A stretch of 49,132 nt of DNA, from the NCBI RefSeq assembly GCF_004745955.1, contig NZ_SRLD01000040.1, positions 1 to 49,132 of the forward strand, written 5' to 3'. Shown here piece by piece: positions 8,252 through 16,314 of this stretch (position 1 is the stretch's first letter; the number at the start of each line of letters is the position of its first letter). This DNA comes from Hymenobacter elongatus. GTDB lineage: Bacteria; Bacteroidota; Bacteroidia; Cytophagales; Hymenobacteraceae. A program made the position numbers and the translations under genes. The notes under the pieces are model-generated. The model saw nothing but the letters and a program-made list of their open reading frames with translations. It searched no databases and was not told the origin of the DNA.

Positions 8252-8298
8252 GATCGGCAGTACACAATTGATTGGGCAGTATAGCTTTTTGAATCGCA

Positions 8299-8318
8299 AT
8301 GACGTATGTTTACGTCAT
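8299..8318. promoter_or_regulatory. Dyad operator in front of arsR
   Basis: A perfect inverted repeat, atgacgta-tgtt-tacgtcat, ends 16 bases before the ATG at 8335. The size and position suit a homodimeric winged-helix ArsR repressor controlling its own operon. The sequence tagctttttg just upstream (about 8282-8291) resembles a TAnnTTTG box, which would place the dyad over the transcription start. Binding by this ArsR is inferred. Confidence 0.65.
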
Positions 8319-8334
8319 ACAACATTGCCTTAGC

Positions 8335-8667
8335 ATGACCTACGCCAAAACCGCCGACTTCACGGCTAGCCAGCAAGATCTGGCGCGAATGGCCAAAGCG
8401 CTGGCCCATCCGGCCCGCATTGCCATTATTGAACTGCTGGCCACCCGAAAAACCTGCATTTCCGGGGATATAGCGGCCGAGCTACCGCTGAGCCGCACCA
8501 CCGTTTCGCAGCACCTGCAGGAGCTCAAGGCGCTGAATCTGATTCGGGGAGACATTGACGGACTCACGGTGTGCTATTGCCTGAACGTGGAGCTGCTGCG
8601 CCAGGTGCAACAGCAGTTCGTCACTTTTTTTGCGGCCGCCACCACCGGCTTCGACTGCAACTGCTAA
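8335..8667 (+). CDS. arsR: ArsR-family arsenic-responsive repressor
   Basis: 110 residues from the ATG at 8335. The winged helix-turn-helix spans most of the protein: QDLARMAKALAHPARIAIIE, then the recognition segment LPLSRTTVSQHLQELKALNL and a short wing (GDIDGLTVCYCLN). Candidate metalloid-binding cysteines are in RKTCIS, VCYCL and the C-terminal DCNC. It should release DNA when As(III) or Sb(III) binds. An earlier ATG at 8299 lies inside the operator dyad and is unlikely to be used. It heads a four-gene cluster with arsI, a metallophosphoesterase and acr3; 56 bp separate it from arsI. Confidence 0.92.
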   Translation: MTYAKTADFTASQQDLARMAKALAHPARIAIIELLATRKTCISGDIAAELPLSRTTVSQHLQELKALNLIRGDIDGLTVCYCLNVELLRQVQQQFVTFFAAATTGFDCNC

Positions 8668-8723
8668 GCGCACCACAGTCGGGTGCGTCCGTTTTAGCTT
8701 TTCCTCCCCTACTTTCTTTCGCC

Positions 8724-9263
8724 ATGAGCTCTCCAACTTTTCCCCGCATGCACGTCAGCCTGTATGTCGCGGACCTGACGGCAACCGTCAATTTTTACAC
8801 TGCCTTCTTTGGACAGCCAGCCACCAAAATTCGGCCAGGCTACGCCAAGTACATGCTGGATACTCCGTCGCTGATTATCTCCTTCGTGGAGAATCCGGCG
8901 CGGGTGCGCGGTGATTTTGGCCATCTGGGCTTTCAGGTCGAAACAATGGCCGAGCTACAGCAGCGCCTGGACGCCGCCAAGCGCCTGGGTCTGGTGCAGC
9001 GGGAAGAAATTGGAACCAGCTGCTGCTACGCCAAACAGGACAAGTTCTGGGTCAATGACCCCGACGGCGTTGAGTGGGAAGTGTATTATTTCCACGAGGA
9101 TGCGGAATTCAACGACCCGCGCTACGAGCAGGACGCCGCCGAAGCCACGGCTTGCTGCATAGCCCCGGCCCACACCAGTGCGGCCGCACCGCTGCTACTC
9201 GCGGTGCCGCTGACGGTTGCGCCCAGTCCGGATGCACCTTCAGCCGCCTGCTGTGGTAGCTAG
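8724..9263 (+). CDS. arsI: ArsI/CadI-family VOC dioxygenase (C-As lyase type)
   Basis: 179 residues. A vicinal-oxygen-chelate (glyoxalase) fold is recognisable: MHVSLYVADLTATVNFYTAFFG, FGHLGFQVE, and the closing DPDGVEWEVYYF with the metal-binding glutamate. Between them lies TSCCYAKQDKFWVNDPDG, whose vicinal cysteines match the As(III)-binding pair of ArsI C-As lyases, which use Fe(II) and oxygen to demethylate methylarsenite. The same family contains CadI, a cadmium-induced protein. The ars neighbours favour the arsenic role. The C-terminal tail (about 140-179) carries two more CC pairs (TACCIA, AACCGS), possibly metalloid-binding. Start at 8724 follows the arsR stop by 56 bp. Confidence 0.9.
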   Translation: MSSPTFPRMHVSLYVADLTATVNFYTAFFGQPATKIRPGYAKYMLDTPSLIISFVENPARVRGDFGHLGFQVETMAELQQRLDAAKRLGLVQREEIGTSCCYAKQDKFWVNDPDGVEWEVYYFHEDAEFNDPRYEQDAAEATACCIAPAHTSAAAPLLLAVPLTVAPSPDAPSAACCGS

Positions 9264-9284
9264 CCAGCCGCTTGTTTCCCCACT

Positions 9285-10058
9285 ATGACCATTGCCTTTT
9301 TCTCCGATGTGCACAGCAACCTACCCGCGCTGGAAGCCGTGCTGGCCGACCTGGACAAGCGGCAGCCTGATATGAGTTTCTGCCTCGGCGACTTAGTGGG
9401 CTACGCGCCGTGGCCCAACGAGGTCATTGCCGCCATTCGCAAGCGGGGAATTCCCACGCTGGCCGGCAATTATGACCAAGGCATCGGCCTGCAGAGTGAC
9501 GAGTGCGGCTGCGCCTACAAAACCGAGACGGAAAAAGCCCTCGGCGCCCAGAGCATCGCCTACACGAACCACGTGGTGGGCGCGGCGGAAAGGCGCTACC
9601 TGCGCTACCTGCCCAAGCATATGCGGCTTGATTTCCAGCAGCAGCCCTGCGACCTCAACCTATTGATGGTGCACGGCTCGCCCCGCAAAATCAACGAATA
9701 TCTGTTCGAAGACCGGCCCGATCCGAGCCTGCTGCGCATTTTGGCCGAGGCTCAGGCCGATGTACTTCTCTTCGGGCACACGCACAAACCCTATCATCGG
9801 GTGCTGGCCTACGAGCACAGCGGCCAGCGGCGCTACCGCCATGCGCTGAACGTAGGCGCGGTGGGCAAACCCAAGGATGGCGACCCACGGGCAGCTTACC
9901 TGCTTCTGCACCTCGACGATGCCACTTCCCTGACCACTCCCGACGGGCTGCGCAGTGAAGTGGTGCGCGTGACCTACGATGTGGAGCTAGCCGCCCGGAC
10001 CCTGGAAGCCAGCCCACTGCCCAACGAGTACGCCGCCATGCTCCGCCGAGCCTACTAA
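9285..10058 (+). CDS. Metallophosphoesterase (calcineurin-like) in the ars operon
   Basis: 257 residues. All calcineurin-type motifs are in order: FFSDVHSNLPALEAVL (D-x-H), CLGDLVGYAP (GD), LAGNYD (GN-[HY]D variant), MVHGSP (H), and FGHTHKPY (GH-x-H). These residues bind the two metal ions that hydrolyse phosphomono- or diesters. The family includes YfcE-like and DNA-ligase-associated enzymes; I cannot tell the substrate. A cysteine-containing insert DECGCAYKTE follows the Tyr-Asp motif. Start lies 21 bp behind arsI, so it is very likely co-transcribed. Similar phosphatases occur in other ars operons, but their role is not settled. Confidence 0.9.
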   Translation: MTIAFFSDVHSNLPALEAVLADLDKRQPDMSFCLGDLVGYAPWPNEVIAAIRKRGIPTLAGNYDQGIGLQSDECGCAYKTETEKALGAQSIAYTNHVVGAAERRYLRYLPKHMRLDFQQQPCDLNLLMVHGSPRKINEYLFEDRPDPSLLRILAEAQADVLLFGHTHKPYHRVLAYEHSGQRRYRHALNVGAVGKPKDGDPRAAYLLLHLDDATSLTTPDGLRSEVVRVTYDVELAARTLEASPLPNEYAAMLRRAY

Positions 10059-10097
10059 CCCTATTAGAGCAAATTTCAGGTCGGTGTACGGCATGTA

Positions 10098-10119
10098 GAG
10101 ACGCGACCCTTCGCGTCTC
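10098..10119. repeat. Short palindrome of the 'gcgacgcgacccttcgcgtc' kind
   Basis: A perfect 9-bp stem, gagacgcga-ccct-tcgcgtctc, in the 136-bp gap between the phosphoesterase gene and acr3. It shares sequence with the bigger palindrome at 20733-20825. It may be a repeat remnant or an attenuating hairpin inside the ars transcript. Confidence 0.5.
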
Positions 10120-10194
10120 GGCGTTGAACGATGCGGGAACACCAAACGGCGCGAACAGCAGACTACACCCCTACACCAACCCAAGAACCGCTCT

Positions 10195-11283
10195 ATGTCT
10201 TCTCCCAAGCCGCCGCTAGCACCTACTGCCAGTGCCGTAGCCCGCAACAAGCTCTCGGCCCTCGACCGGGGCCTGACCCTCTGGATTTTTCTGGCCATGG
10301 CCGCCGGCGTACTGCTGGGCTACGCGGTGCCGGGCATCGAGCGGGCCGTGCAGTATTTCACCGTTGGCACCGTGAACGTGCCCATTGCCCTGGGCCTCAT
10401 TCTGATGATGTATCCGCCGCTGGCCAAGGTGAAGTACGAGCAGCTGGGGCGCATCTTTCGTCACGTGCGCATTCTGGCGCTGTCGTTGGTGCTGAACTGG
10501 GTGGTGGGGCCGCTGCTGATGTTTCTGCTGGCCATCTGGCTGCTCCCCGACCGGCCCGACTACATGATGGGCCTGATTCTGATTGGCATTGCCCGCTGCA
10601 TTGCCATGGTGCTGGTTTGGAATGATCTGGCGGATGGCGACCGGGAATATGCCGCCGGGCTGGTGGCGCTGAACTCCGTTTTTCAGGTGCTTTTCTACAG
10701 TGTGCTGGCTTGGCTGTTTATCACCGTATTGCCGCCTTATTTCGGGTTGCAGGGCTACGCCGTGGCCATCAGCATCGGTAGCATCGCGCAGAGCGTACTT
10801 ACGTATCTGGGTATTCCGTTTGCGCTGGGCTTTTTGTCGCGGGTGGGGCTGCGGCGCTGGAAGGGTAGCGCGTGGTACGAGCAGGTATTTCTGCCCGCCA
10901 TTAGCCCCCTTACGCTGCTGGCGCTGCTGTTCACCATCGTCGTCATGTTTAGCCTGAAGGGCGAAGTCTTCGTCCGGATTCCGCTGGATGTGTTGCGCCT
11001 GGCCCTGCCGCTGTGCCTGTATTTTGGGCTGATGTTTTTGTTGAGCTTTCTGCTGGGCAAATGGCTGGGCGCCACCTACGCCCAAACGACGGCGCTGGCA
11101 TTTACGGCCACCGGCAACAACTTTGAGCTGGCTATTGCGGTAGCCATCGGCGTGTTTGGGCTGAACTCCGGGCAGGCGTTTGCCGGCGTAGTAGGGCCGC
11201 TTATCGAGGTGCCCGCGCTTATTGCGCTGGTGCGGGTAGCCTTCTGGCTCCGGCGGCGGTACTTCGGCCCTAAAGCGGTTTAG
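10195..11283 (+). CDS. acr3: ACR3-family arsenite efflux permease
   Basis: 362 residues with about ten predicted membrane helices. It begins with a short cytosolic tail, then LSALDRGLTLWIFLAMAAGVLLGY, the usual ACR3 start. The conserved segment GLILIGIARCIAMVLVWNDLADGD contains the family's essential cysteine (RC-I-A-MV-x-VWN), and the later FTATGNNFELAIAVAIGVFG matches the conserved helix nine region. It should export As(OH)3 in exchange for protons. The stop codon lies inside the terminal repeat of the palindromic element beginning at about 11276, so the extreme C-terminus (..FGPKAV) was probably shaped by that insertion. No arsenate reductase or arsM is seen nearby. Confidence 0.95.
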   Translation: MSSPKPPLAPTASAVARNKLSALDRGLTLWIFLAMAAGVLLGYAVPGIERAVQYFTVGTVNVPIALGLILMMYPPLAKVKYEQLGRIFRHVRILALSLVLNWVVGPLLMFLLAIWLLPDRPDYMMGLILIGIARCIAMVLVWNDLADGDREYAAGLVALNSVFQVLFYSVLAWLFITVLPPYFGLQGYAVAISIGSIAQSVLTYLGIPFALGFLSRVGLRRWKGSAWYEQVFLPAISPLTLLALLFTIVVMFSLKGEVFVRIPLDVLRLALPLCLYFGLMFLLSFLLGKWLGATYAQTTALAFTATGNNFELAIAVAIGVFGLNSGQAFAGVVGPLIEVPALIALVRVAFWLRRRYFGPKAV

Positions 11284-11497
11284 AAAGTGAAATAGAACGT
11301 CATGTCGACCATTCTGCGCCTCAAGCAGAATAGTCGACATGATGCCTCAGCGTGTTTCGGGCAGGTAGCCTTATTCCCAAATACTCAAACATCCAAAAAA
11401 ACAGAACATCATGCTTGATCTGGCGTCCGCGAAGTCGAAGCATGACGCCTCCTTTTTAGTATTTGGGAACAAGGCTAGTTTCTAAACAACTTCACTG
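11276..11497. repeat. Composite palindromic element with an inner 110-bp unit
   Basis: The outer ends are ggtttagaaagt (11278) and tttctaaacaacttc (11480), matching the terminal repeats of the unit at 46989-47074. Inside are a palindrome, catgtcgac..gtcgacatg (11300-11341), and a separate unit at 11367-11476 whose 19-bp terminal inverted repeats (agccttattcccaaatact / agtatttgggaacaaggct) differ at one base. The inner unit shares ttcccaaatactcaaacatcc with the 166-bp repeats and holds a diverged gtcgaagcatgacg core. Confidence 0.75.
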
Positions 11498-11588
11498 GTA
11501 AGGCGGCGAGCCCGGAAGAATAAGCGCGGAATTTCAACCGACTCGCGGGCCGCTACGTTGAGGAAGGCAACCGCCAACGATCTGCGCT

Positions 11589-12407
11589 ATGTCTGCTCCC
11601 CTGCTCGTACTCACCGATTTTACGCCCGCCGCCGACGCCGCCCTGGACTACGCGGCCGCCCTGGCCACCCAGCTACAGGTTCCGTTGATCCTGCTGCACG
11701 TCAATCGGAACTCCATCTTCGATCCGGAAGCTTTTACGGGCGCGGTGCCGCACCGCAGCGAGGGAGAAATAGCCGTGGCCCTCGATGAGCGGATCAAGCG
11801 CCTGGCGGGCCCAGGCATAGCGGCCGTAACCGCCGGCCGCTCGCCCGACGCTATTATGGAGGTCGTGGAGCAGCACCGGCCGGCCCTCATCGTGCTGGGC
11901 AAGCCCGACATGGAAGAGCTGCCCGACGAGCTGGTCACGACCACGTCGCTGTCGTTGCTGCGGGCCACGCACTACCCGCTGCTGATTGTGCCGGCCACTA
12001 CGGTCGCGCAAGCGCCGCGCCGCATCGTCATAGCCGCCGACAACGACGCTTTTCGCCTGACGCTGCCCGCCCTGGCCGTGCAGCAGGTATTGCTGGGGCT
12101 GCAAGCCACCATCACGGTGACCCACGTAGCCGAGCCCGAAGACGACGACTCGTGTACGGCGGCACTGGGCCGCGTGCGGGCGGCGGGCCTGCTGGCGGGC
12201 CTGGAAAAACCTGTGCACTCCCGCGGAATTCGCAACCTGGATATTGCGCAGGGCATCACGCAGGCGGCTCAGGCCGTGCAGGCCGACTTGCTGGTGCTGG
12301 TGGCGCGCCACCACAGTGTGGTGGGCCGCTTGTTTCACCATAGTATCACGGCGCAGGTTATCCGGCATGCCACGCTGCCCGTGCTGGCCTTGCCCACGGC
12401 CGAGTAG
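11589..12407 (+). CDS. Tandem universal stress protein (two Usp domains)
   Basis: 272 residues with two UspA-type alpha/beta domains, about 1-137 and 143-272. Domain 1 begins PLLVLTDFTPAADAALDYA, and a strand PALIVLGKPD precedes LRATHYPLLIVP. Domain 2 begins RRIVIAADND and ends ADLLVLVARHHSVVGRLFHH followed by VIRHATLPVLALP, close to the family's usual nucleotide-binding G-x2-G-x9-G-[ST] area but without a clear complete motif. It is cytosolic and lies downstream of the ars cluster, separated by repeat elements, so probably independent of it. Tandem Usps are common in Bacteroidota. Confidence 0.88.
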   Translation: MSAPLLVLTDFTPAADAALDYAAALATQLQVPLILLHVNRNSIFDPEAFTGAVPHRSEGEIAVALDERIKRLAGPGIAAVTAGRSPDAIMEVVEQHRPALIVLGKPDMEELPDELVTTTSLSLLRATHYPLLIVPATTVAQAPRRIVIAADNDAFRLTLPALAVQQVLLGLQATITVTHVAEPEDDDSCTAALGRVRAAGLLAGLEKPVHSRGIRNLDIAQGITQAAQAVQADLLVLVARHHSVVGRLFHHSITAQVIRHATLPVLALPTAE

Positions 12408-12416
12408 GCACGCACG

Positions 12417-12920
12417 CTACACCCCGGCCACCGTGCTGCGGCGCTCCAGCAGGCACACATTGCGCCATTGCTCATCGAGTTGGCCCAGCCGCTTCCGGAT
12501 GCCTACCTCCCGAAAGCCAGGCTGCCGGTGCAGGGCCAGGCTGGCGGCATTTTCTTTCAAAATGCCGGCTTGCGGCGTCCAGATACCTTCGGCCTCTGAG
12601 GCCTGAACCAAGTGCCGCAACAGTGCCCGGCCCACCCCGCGCCTCTGGTGGGCCGGGCTCACATACACGCTTACTTCGGATACGCCCCGATATACGCACC
12701 GGCCCGAAACGGGCGTTAGGGCGGCCCAGCCGGCTACTACGCCATCGGCAGCCGTGGCTACGAAACGGGAAGCAGGTAAGTGGCTTTGGTCTCAGGCAGG
12801 CCAGTCGGGAACGTCGGTGGCGAAAGTGGCATTGCCGGTAGCTATGCCAGCGGCGTAAATGGCGGCCACTTCCGGGTAGTGAACGGCAGTCAGAGGCTCA
12901 ATACGCAAAGTGGAATCCAT
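12417..12920 (-). pseudogene. GNAT acetyltransferase (phosphinothricin-type) broken by one in-frame TGA
   Basis: From ATG 12920 the frame reads MDSTLRIEPLTAVHYPEVAA and continues IYAAGIATGNATFATD, a typical opening for phosphinothricin/methionine-sulfoximine acetyltransferases. After VPDWPA comes TGA (12792-12794), then DQSHLPASRFVA.. continues in the same frame to 12417 with the acetyl-CoA loop QRRGVGRALL and a LHRQPGFREVGIRKR end. In the family the interrupted position is usually tryptophan (..W..WD..H), so TGG to TGA is the likely lesion. Total 167 codons, normal family length. Either a recent pseudogene, a sequencing error, or two fragments. It faces the Usp gene tail to tail, 9 bp apart. 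Confidence 0.85.
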
Positions 12921-13385
12921 GTAGCAGCGGAAGCAGACCAGACTAGTGCCGCCAAGATATCAGGCTGTGGTTAAAAATCAGTGCATGGTTGCCTGGTCTG
13001 GCGTCCGCGTCTGAAACAGCGTACAGTTGTCTCTTTCAAGGGGTCTCTCAGAAAACGGAAAAACCGCACGCTAAGAGCGTGTTTAGAATTTTGATTTTCG
13101 TGTCCTGTTGAGCACAGAATTGGCTTATTTAGAAAATTCCGAACACACTTGACGACGTTCCAATAGCGCAGGTATTTCCATAGCATGACTTTCGGGGTGC
13201 GCAGGAGCCAGGCAATCTCGCTCACTCTGAGCTCCTGCTCACGCTATAGCGTCTCGGACACGATGGCCGTTGCGCTCAGCTTCTTCCGATGGCTTCGCAG
13301 CCTGGGCCAAAGCATATGCCGTCAACCTGTTCATCACTATTTTACGGGTGAGCAGGATGCTGATGAATACGAACGACCCTCCACC
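12921..13385. other. 465-bp intergenic region, partly AT-rich
   Basis: No gene could be supported. It contains cgtgtttagaattttgattttcg (about 13077), resembling insertion-sequence end sequence, and a minus-strand open stretch with MNRLTAYALAQAAKPSEEAE (about 13245-13370) lacking a persuasive start. It may be debris of an old mobile element. Confidence 0.3.
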
Positions 13386-15956
13386 CTACTCCACCACTAA
13401 GCGTTGGCTTACCACTTCCCCTTTCACTACTACTTGTACTGTGTACACTCCTGCCGCTAGCCCCCGTATATCCACAGCCGTCTGGAGGGTAGATGGTGAC
13501 AGGTGCCGAATTACTTGTCCTTGACTATTCAGCAACTGGCCCTGTTCTATTCGGCCGGCTGAACACTTGACAATGAACCGACTTTGAGTTGGATTTGGGT
13601 AGAGTTGAATGACCGCACTCCGTTGACGTAACGGTGTATGCATGGACAGCGGGCTTGCCCCTGTATCATACAGCCCAACATAAGCGGTGACTTTACTTCC
13701 GTCACCAACGGCGTTAAACTCCCCTCCGACACATAGCGGCGAGGCACCACGTACCGCCAGAGCACGTACCTCCTGATTTAGGCCAGTCCCCAACGTAGTC
13801 CAACGAGTTCCGTCCCATTTCGCTACACGCTTGGCCGCCATAGTTCCTATCGCGGTAAAAGAGCCGCCCACGTACAAATTATCATTCCCATCCAGGGCCA
13901 AAGCATTAACCTGCCCCCCCGTTGGGGTTGTTATTGCGCTCCAACTCGTGCCGTCCCAGGCAGCTAGACAAGTAGGTACGCCGAAGTTGAAAATACGGTC
14001 CCCACCGGCGTACAGCTTACCATTCCTAGCAAAGGCGAGTGCACGGACGGCATACAGTGCACCGGAGCCCAAGGCACTCCAGCGGGTACCATCCCACTTC
14101 GCTACGTAATTGGCCGCTACTCCCCCGGCCCGGGTGAAATCGCCACCCGCGTAGACGGTGCCCATCCCATCGAGCGCTAACGCACGCACCGTGAAATCAA
14201 AGCCAGTGCCCAAGGCGCTCCAATTCGTGCCGTCCCATTTGGCCAAGCCGTTCACGACAAGGCTTCCTGTCTGACCAAATGAACCTCCCGCGTAGACGTT
14301 GCCCGCCCCGTCGACGGCTAACGCGTAGACCTCGCCAGGATACGATGCCTGAGTTAAGCCAGCACTCAGCGCACTCCAGTTGGTGCCATCCCACTTAGCA
14401 ATACTGATAGCAGATTTATTACCCGCTCGGGTGAAGCTTCCGCCTGCGTAGACGTTGCCCGCCCCGTCGACGGCCAACGCAAACACTGCAACGCCCACCA
14501 GACCGGTGCCCAAGGTACTCCACCGCGTACCGTCCCATTTAGCTATGAGATTAGCGGCTAGTCCTCCAGCTGCCGTGAAACTACCTCCCACATAAATGTT
14601 ACCCTTCCCGTCCGCCGCCACGGCGAAGACGGTACGATTCAGCCCTGTGGCAAGATTGCTCCAACGGGTACCATCCCACTTGGCCACGAAATTGGCCTCT
14701 AAGCTACCGGCACTTTGAAAAGTGCCGCCCGCTACCACACCGCCGGCCCCATCTGCGGCGAGCGTACTAACGATCCTGTTGACAGTTGCGACTACTACCC
14801 ACCTTGTGCCGTTCCATTTCAGCACGCGGCTACCCTGTGCATCACCAGCCGCATAAAAATTACCTGCCCCGTCCAGGGCCAGGGCATAGACCCGATCAGG
14901 AATGCCTGTGCCGAGCGCACTCCAGCTCGTGCCATCCCATTTAGCCACGTTATTTACGGCAACGCCCCCAGCCGTGTTGAAAGCGCCACCAGCATATACA
15001 TTGCCTGTGCCATCCACGACCAGCGCGCGAACTTCACCGTAAATACTTCCGAGTCCTGTCCCTAACTGACTCCAAGTAGTGCCATTCCACTTGTTAATGT
15101 ATGCTCCACCACTCGACTGGGTGCCAGCTGCGTAAACGTTTCCCGTCCCATCAATAGCCAGGGTCTGGACTCTATAGGTCAAGCCCGCACCCAAAGCACT
15201 CCACCGCGTACCATCCCACTTAGCTATGTTGCTAACGGCAATGCCCCCAGCCTGGATGAACTGGCCGCCCGCGTAAACATTGCCCGCCCCATCAATAGCC
15301 AGAGCCTGGACTGTATAGCTTAAGCCCGTACCCAAGGCACTCCACTGTGTGCCGTCCCACTTAGCTATGTTGCTAACGGCAATGCCCCCAGCCTGGGTGA
15401 ATAATCCCCCCGCGTAAACATTGCCCGCCTTATCTACAGCTATGGCATTTACTACGTCTGTGCCTGTGTAGTAAGGAACATTCTCTCCAATGCCCGTGCC
15501 CAAAGCATTCCAACGGGTGCCATCCCATTTACCGATACGGATGGCAGGCGCAGTACCAGCCGCTGTGAATTTGCCACCGGCATATAGTTCTCCAGCGGGA
15601 GAATAAACCAAGGCCTTCACTTCATCATCAGTCCCGTTGATGCCAAAGCCTTCTTGCCACTTTTCATCCCCGGCACCAAGCGTGTTGGCCGAATGAAACT
15701 GAGGTAGCCCATCGGGGGTTTTGCTAAACTGGTAACCGCGTGCGTCGAATGAACCGTGGGCATCAGCCCGTAACGTACCATCGAGATTGAGCACAGTAGC
15801 CAGCGCGGGTACATCTAGAGCCCTAGTCGCAGAATTATGGGGAGTTGCTGCCCCGAATGCTGGAAGTAACCAAAACGCCAGAAGGCCAGTCAGAGAACCT
15901 ATCCAAGCCCGATAAGCAGTAGTACGGTGCTTCTGATGAGTATAAAATTGCGTCAT
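13386..15956 (-). CDS. Secreted 14-repeat beta-propeller-like protein with T9SS sorting domain
   Basis: 856 residues from the ATG at 15956 (MTQFYTHQKHRTTAYRAWIG), which is followed by a signal-peptide core GSLTGLLAFWLLPAFGAAT; the earlier ATG at 16055 would put 33 extra residues before it. From about residue 125 there are 14 repeats of about 45 residues with consensus V-x-A-L-A-x-DGxGNVYAGGxFTxAGGxxxxx-AKWDGTxWSALGTGL. Such WD-like repeats fold as propeller blades, and 14 would suit two seven-bladed propellers. The C-terminus (about 780-856) is a T9SS sorting domain (QLYPNPTQSRFIV .. GLAAGVYTVQVVV). Probably a surface adhesin or binding scaffold. Function is unknown; ligand cannot be inferred. 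Confidence 0.9.
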   Translation of the reverse strand: MTQFYTHQKHRTTAYRAWIGSLTGLLAFWLLPAFGAATPHNSATRALDVPALATVLNLDGTLRADAHGSFDARGYQFSKTPDGLPQFHSANTLGAGDEKWQEGFGINGTDDEVKALVYSPAGELYAGGKFTAAGTAPAIRIGKWDGTRWNALGTGIGENVPYYTGTDVVNAIAVDKAGNVYAGGLFTQAGGIAVSNIAKWDGTQWSALGTGLSYTVQALAIDGAGNVYAGGQFIQAGGIAVSNIAKWDGTRWSALGAGLTYRVQTLAIDGTGNVYAAGTQSSGGAYINKWNGTTWSQLGTGLGSIYGEVRALVVDGTGNVYAGGAFNTAGGVAVNNVAKWDGTSWSALGTGIPDRVYALALDGAGNFYAAGDAQGSRVLKWNGTRWVVVATVNRIVSTLAADGAGGVVAGGTFQSAGSLEANFVAKWDGTRWSNLATGLNRTVFAVAADGKGNIYVGGSFTAAGGLAANLIAKWDGTRWSTLGTGLVGVAVFALAVDGAGNVYAGGSFTRAGNKSAISIAKWDGTNWSALSAGLTQASYPGEVYALAVDGAGNVYAGGSFGQTGSLVVNGLAKWDGTNWSALGTGFDFTVRALALDGMGTVYAGGDFTRAGGVAANYVAKWDGTRWSALGSGALYAVRALAFARNGKLYAGGDRIFNFGVPTCLAAWDGTSWSAITTPTGGQVNALALDGNDNLYVGGSFTAIGTMAAKRVAKWDGTRWTTLGTGLNQEVRALAVRGASPLCVGGEFNAVGDGSKVTAYVGLYDTGASPLSMHTPLRQRSAVIQLYPNPTQSRFIVKCSAGRIEQGQLLNSQGQVIRHLSPSTLQTAVDIRGLAAGVYTVQVVVKGEVVSQRLVVE

Positions 15957-16098
15957 ACAATGATGGAAGTGTCTAATTGCCCTGTTCACATCCTGTGCAG
16001 GCCAAAACAAAAGTAACACATCATAGGCTTCTCTTTGCCCTGGTTGTAAGGCCAATGCACAGCTTAGCTGACGCGCAGTTTGAACGAGGATTTTATTC

Positions 16099-16260
16099 TT
16101 ACCAGAAGCTCAGTCCTTCGTTTTCACTCTTGCCTGAAGAAAAACAGGCTGGGTGATACAAATGAAACCTTAAGACTGACACTACCACCCCGATAATATT
16201 GAATTCCACCTGGTCGTAGAAAAAATACAGTACGGTGCCAGTTACCATGGCACCAAGCAT
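16099..16260 (-). CDS. Possible small membrane protein, 53 aa
   Basis: An ORF starting MLGAMVTGTVLYFFYDQVEF and continuing with a second hydrophobic run, NIIGVVVSVL, before a polar C-terminus that ends ..GLSFW. Residues 1-16 and 21-31 could span or dip into the membrane. Codon use is less GC-rich than in neighbouring genes. It lies between the propeller gene and a pseudogene, so it might also be a remnant of a longer membrane protein. Not recognised as a family; evidence is only the protein-like hydrophobic pattern. Confidence 0.3.
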   Translation of the reverse strand: MLGAMVTGTVLYFFYDQVEFNIIGVVVSVLRFHLYHPACFSSGKSENEGLSFW

Positions 16261-16314
16261 AAAGAGTACAGTGCCGTCTTGTCAGTAATAAGGCTGTTTG
16301 GTGAATAGCCCTTG

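Noticed and set aside
10216..11340. 374-codon minus-strand frame opposite acr3
   Set aside because: A GC-rich shadow frame, rich in Q, H and R, without domains; acr3 is unambiguous on the plus strand.
12971..13225. 84-codon minus-strand open frame between the acetyltransferase pseudogene and the propeller gene
   Set aside because: Translation (PKVMLWKYLRYWNVVKCVRN) matches no family known to me; no start context, AT-rich debris is more likely.
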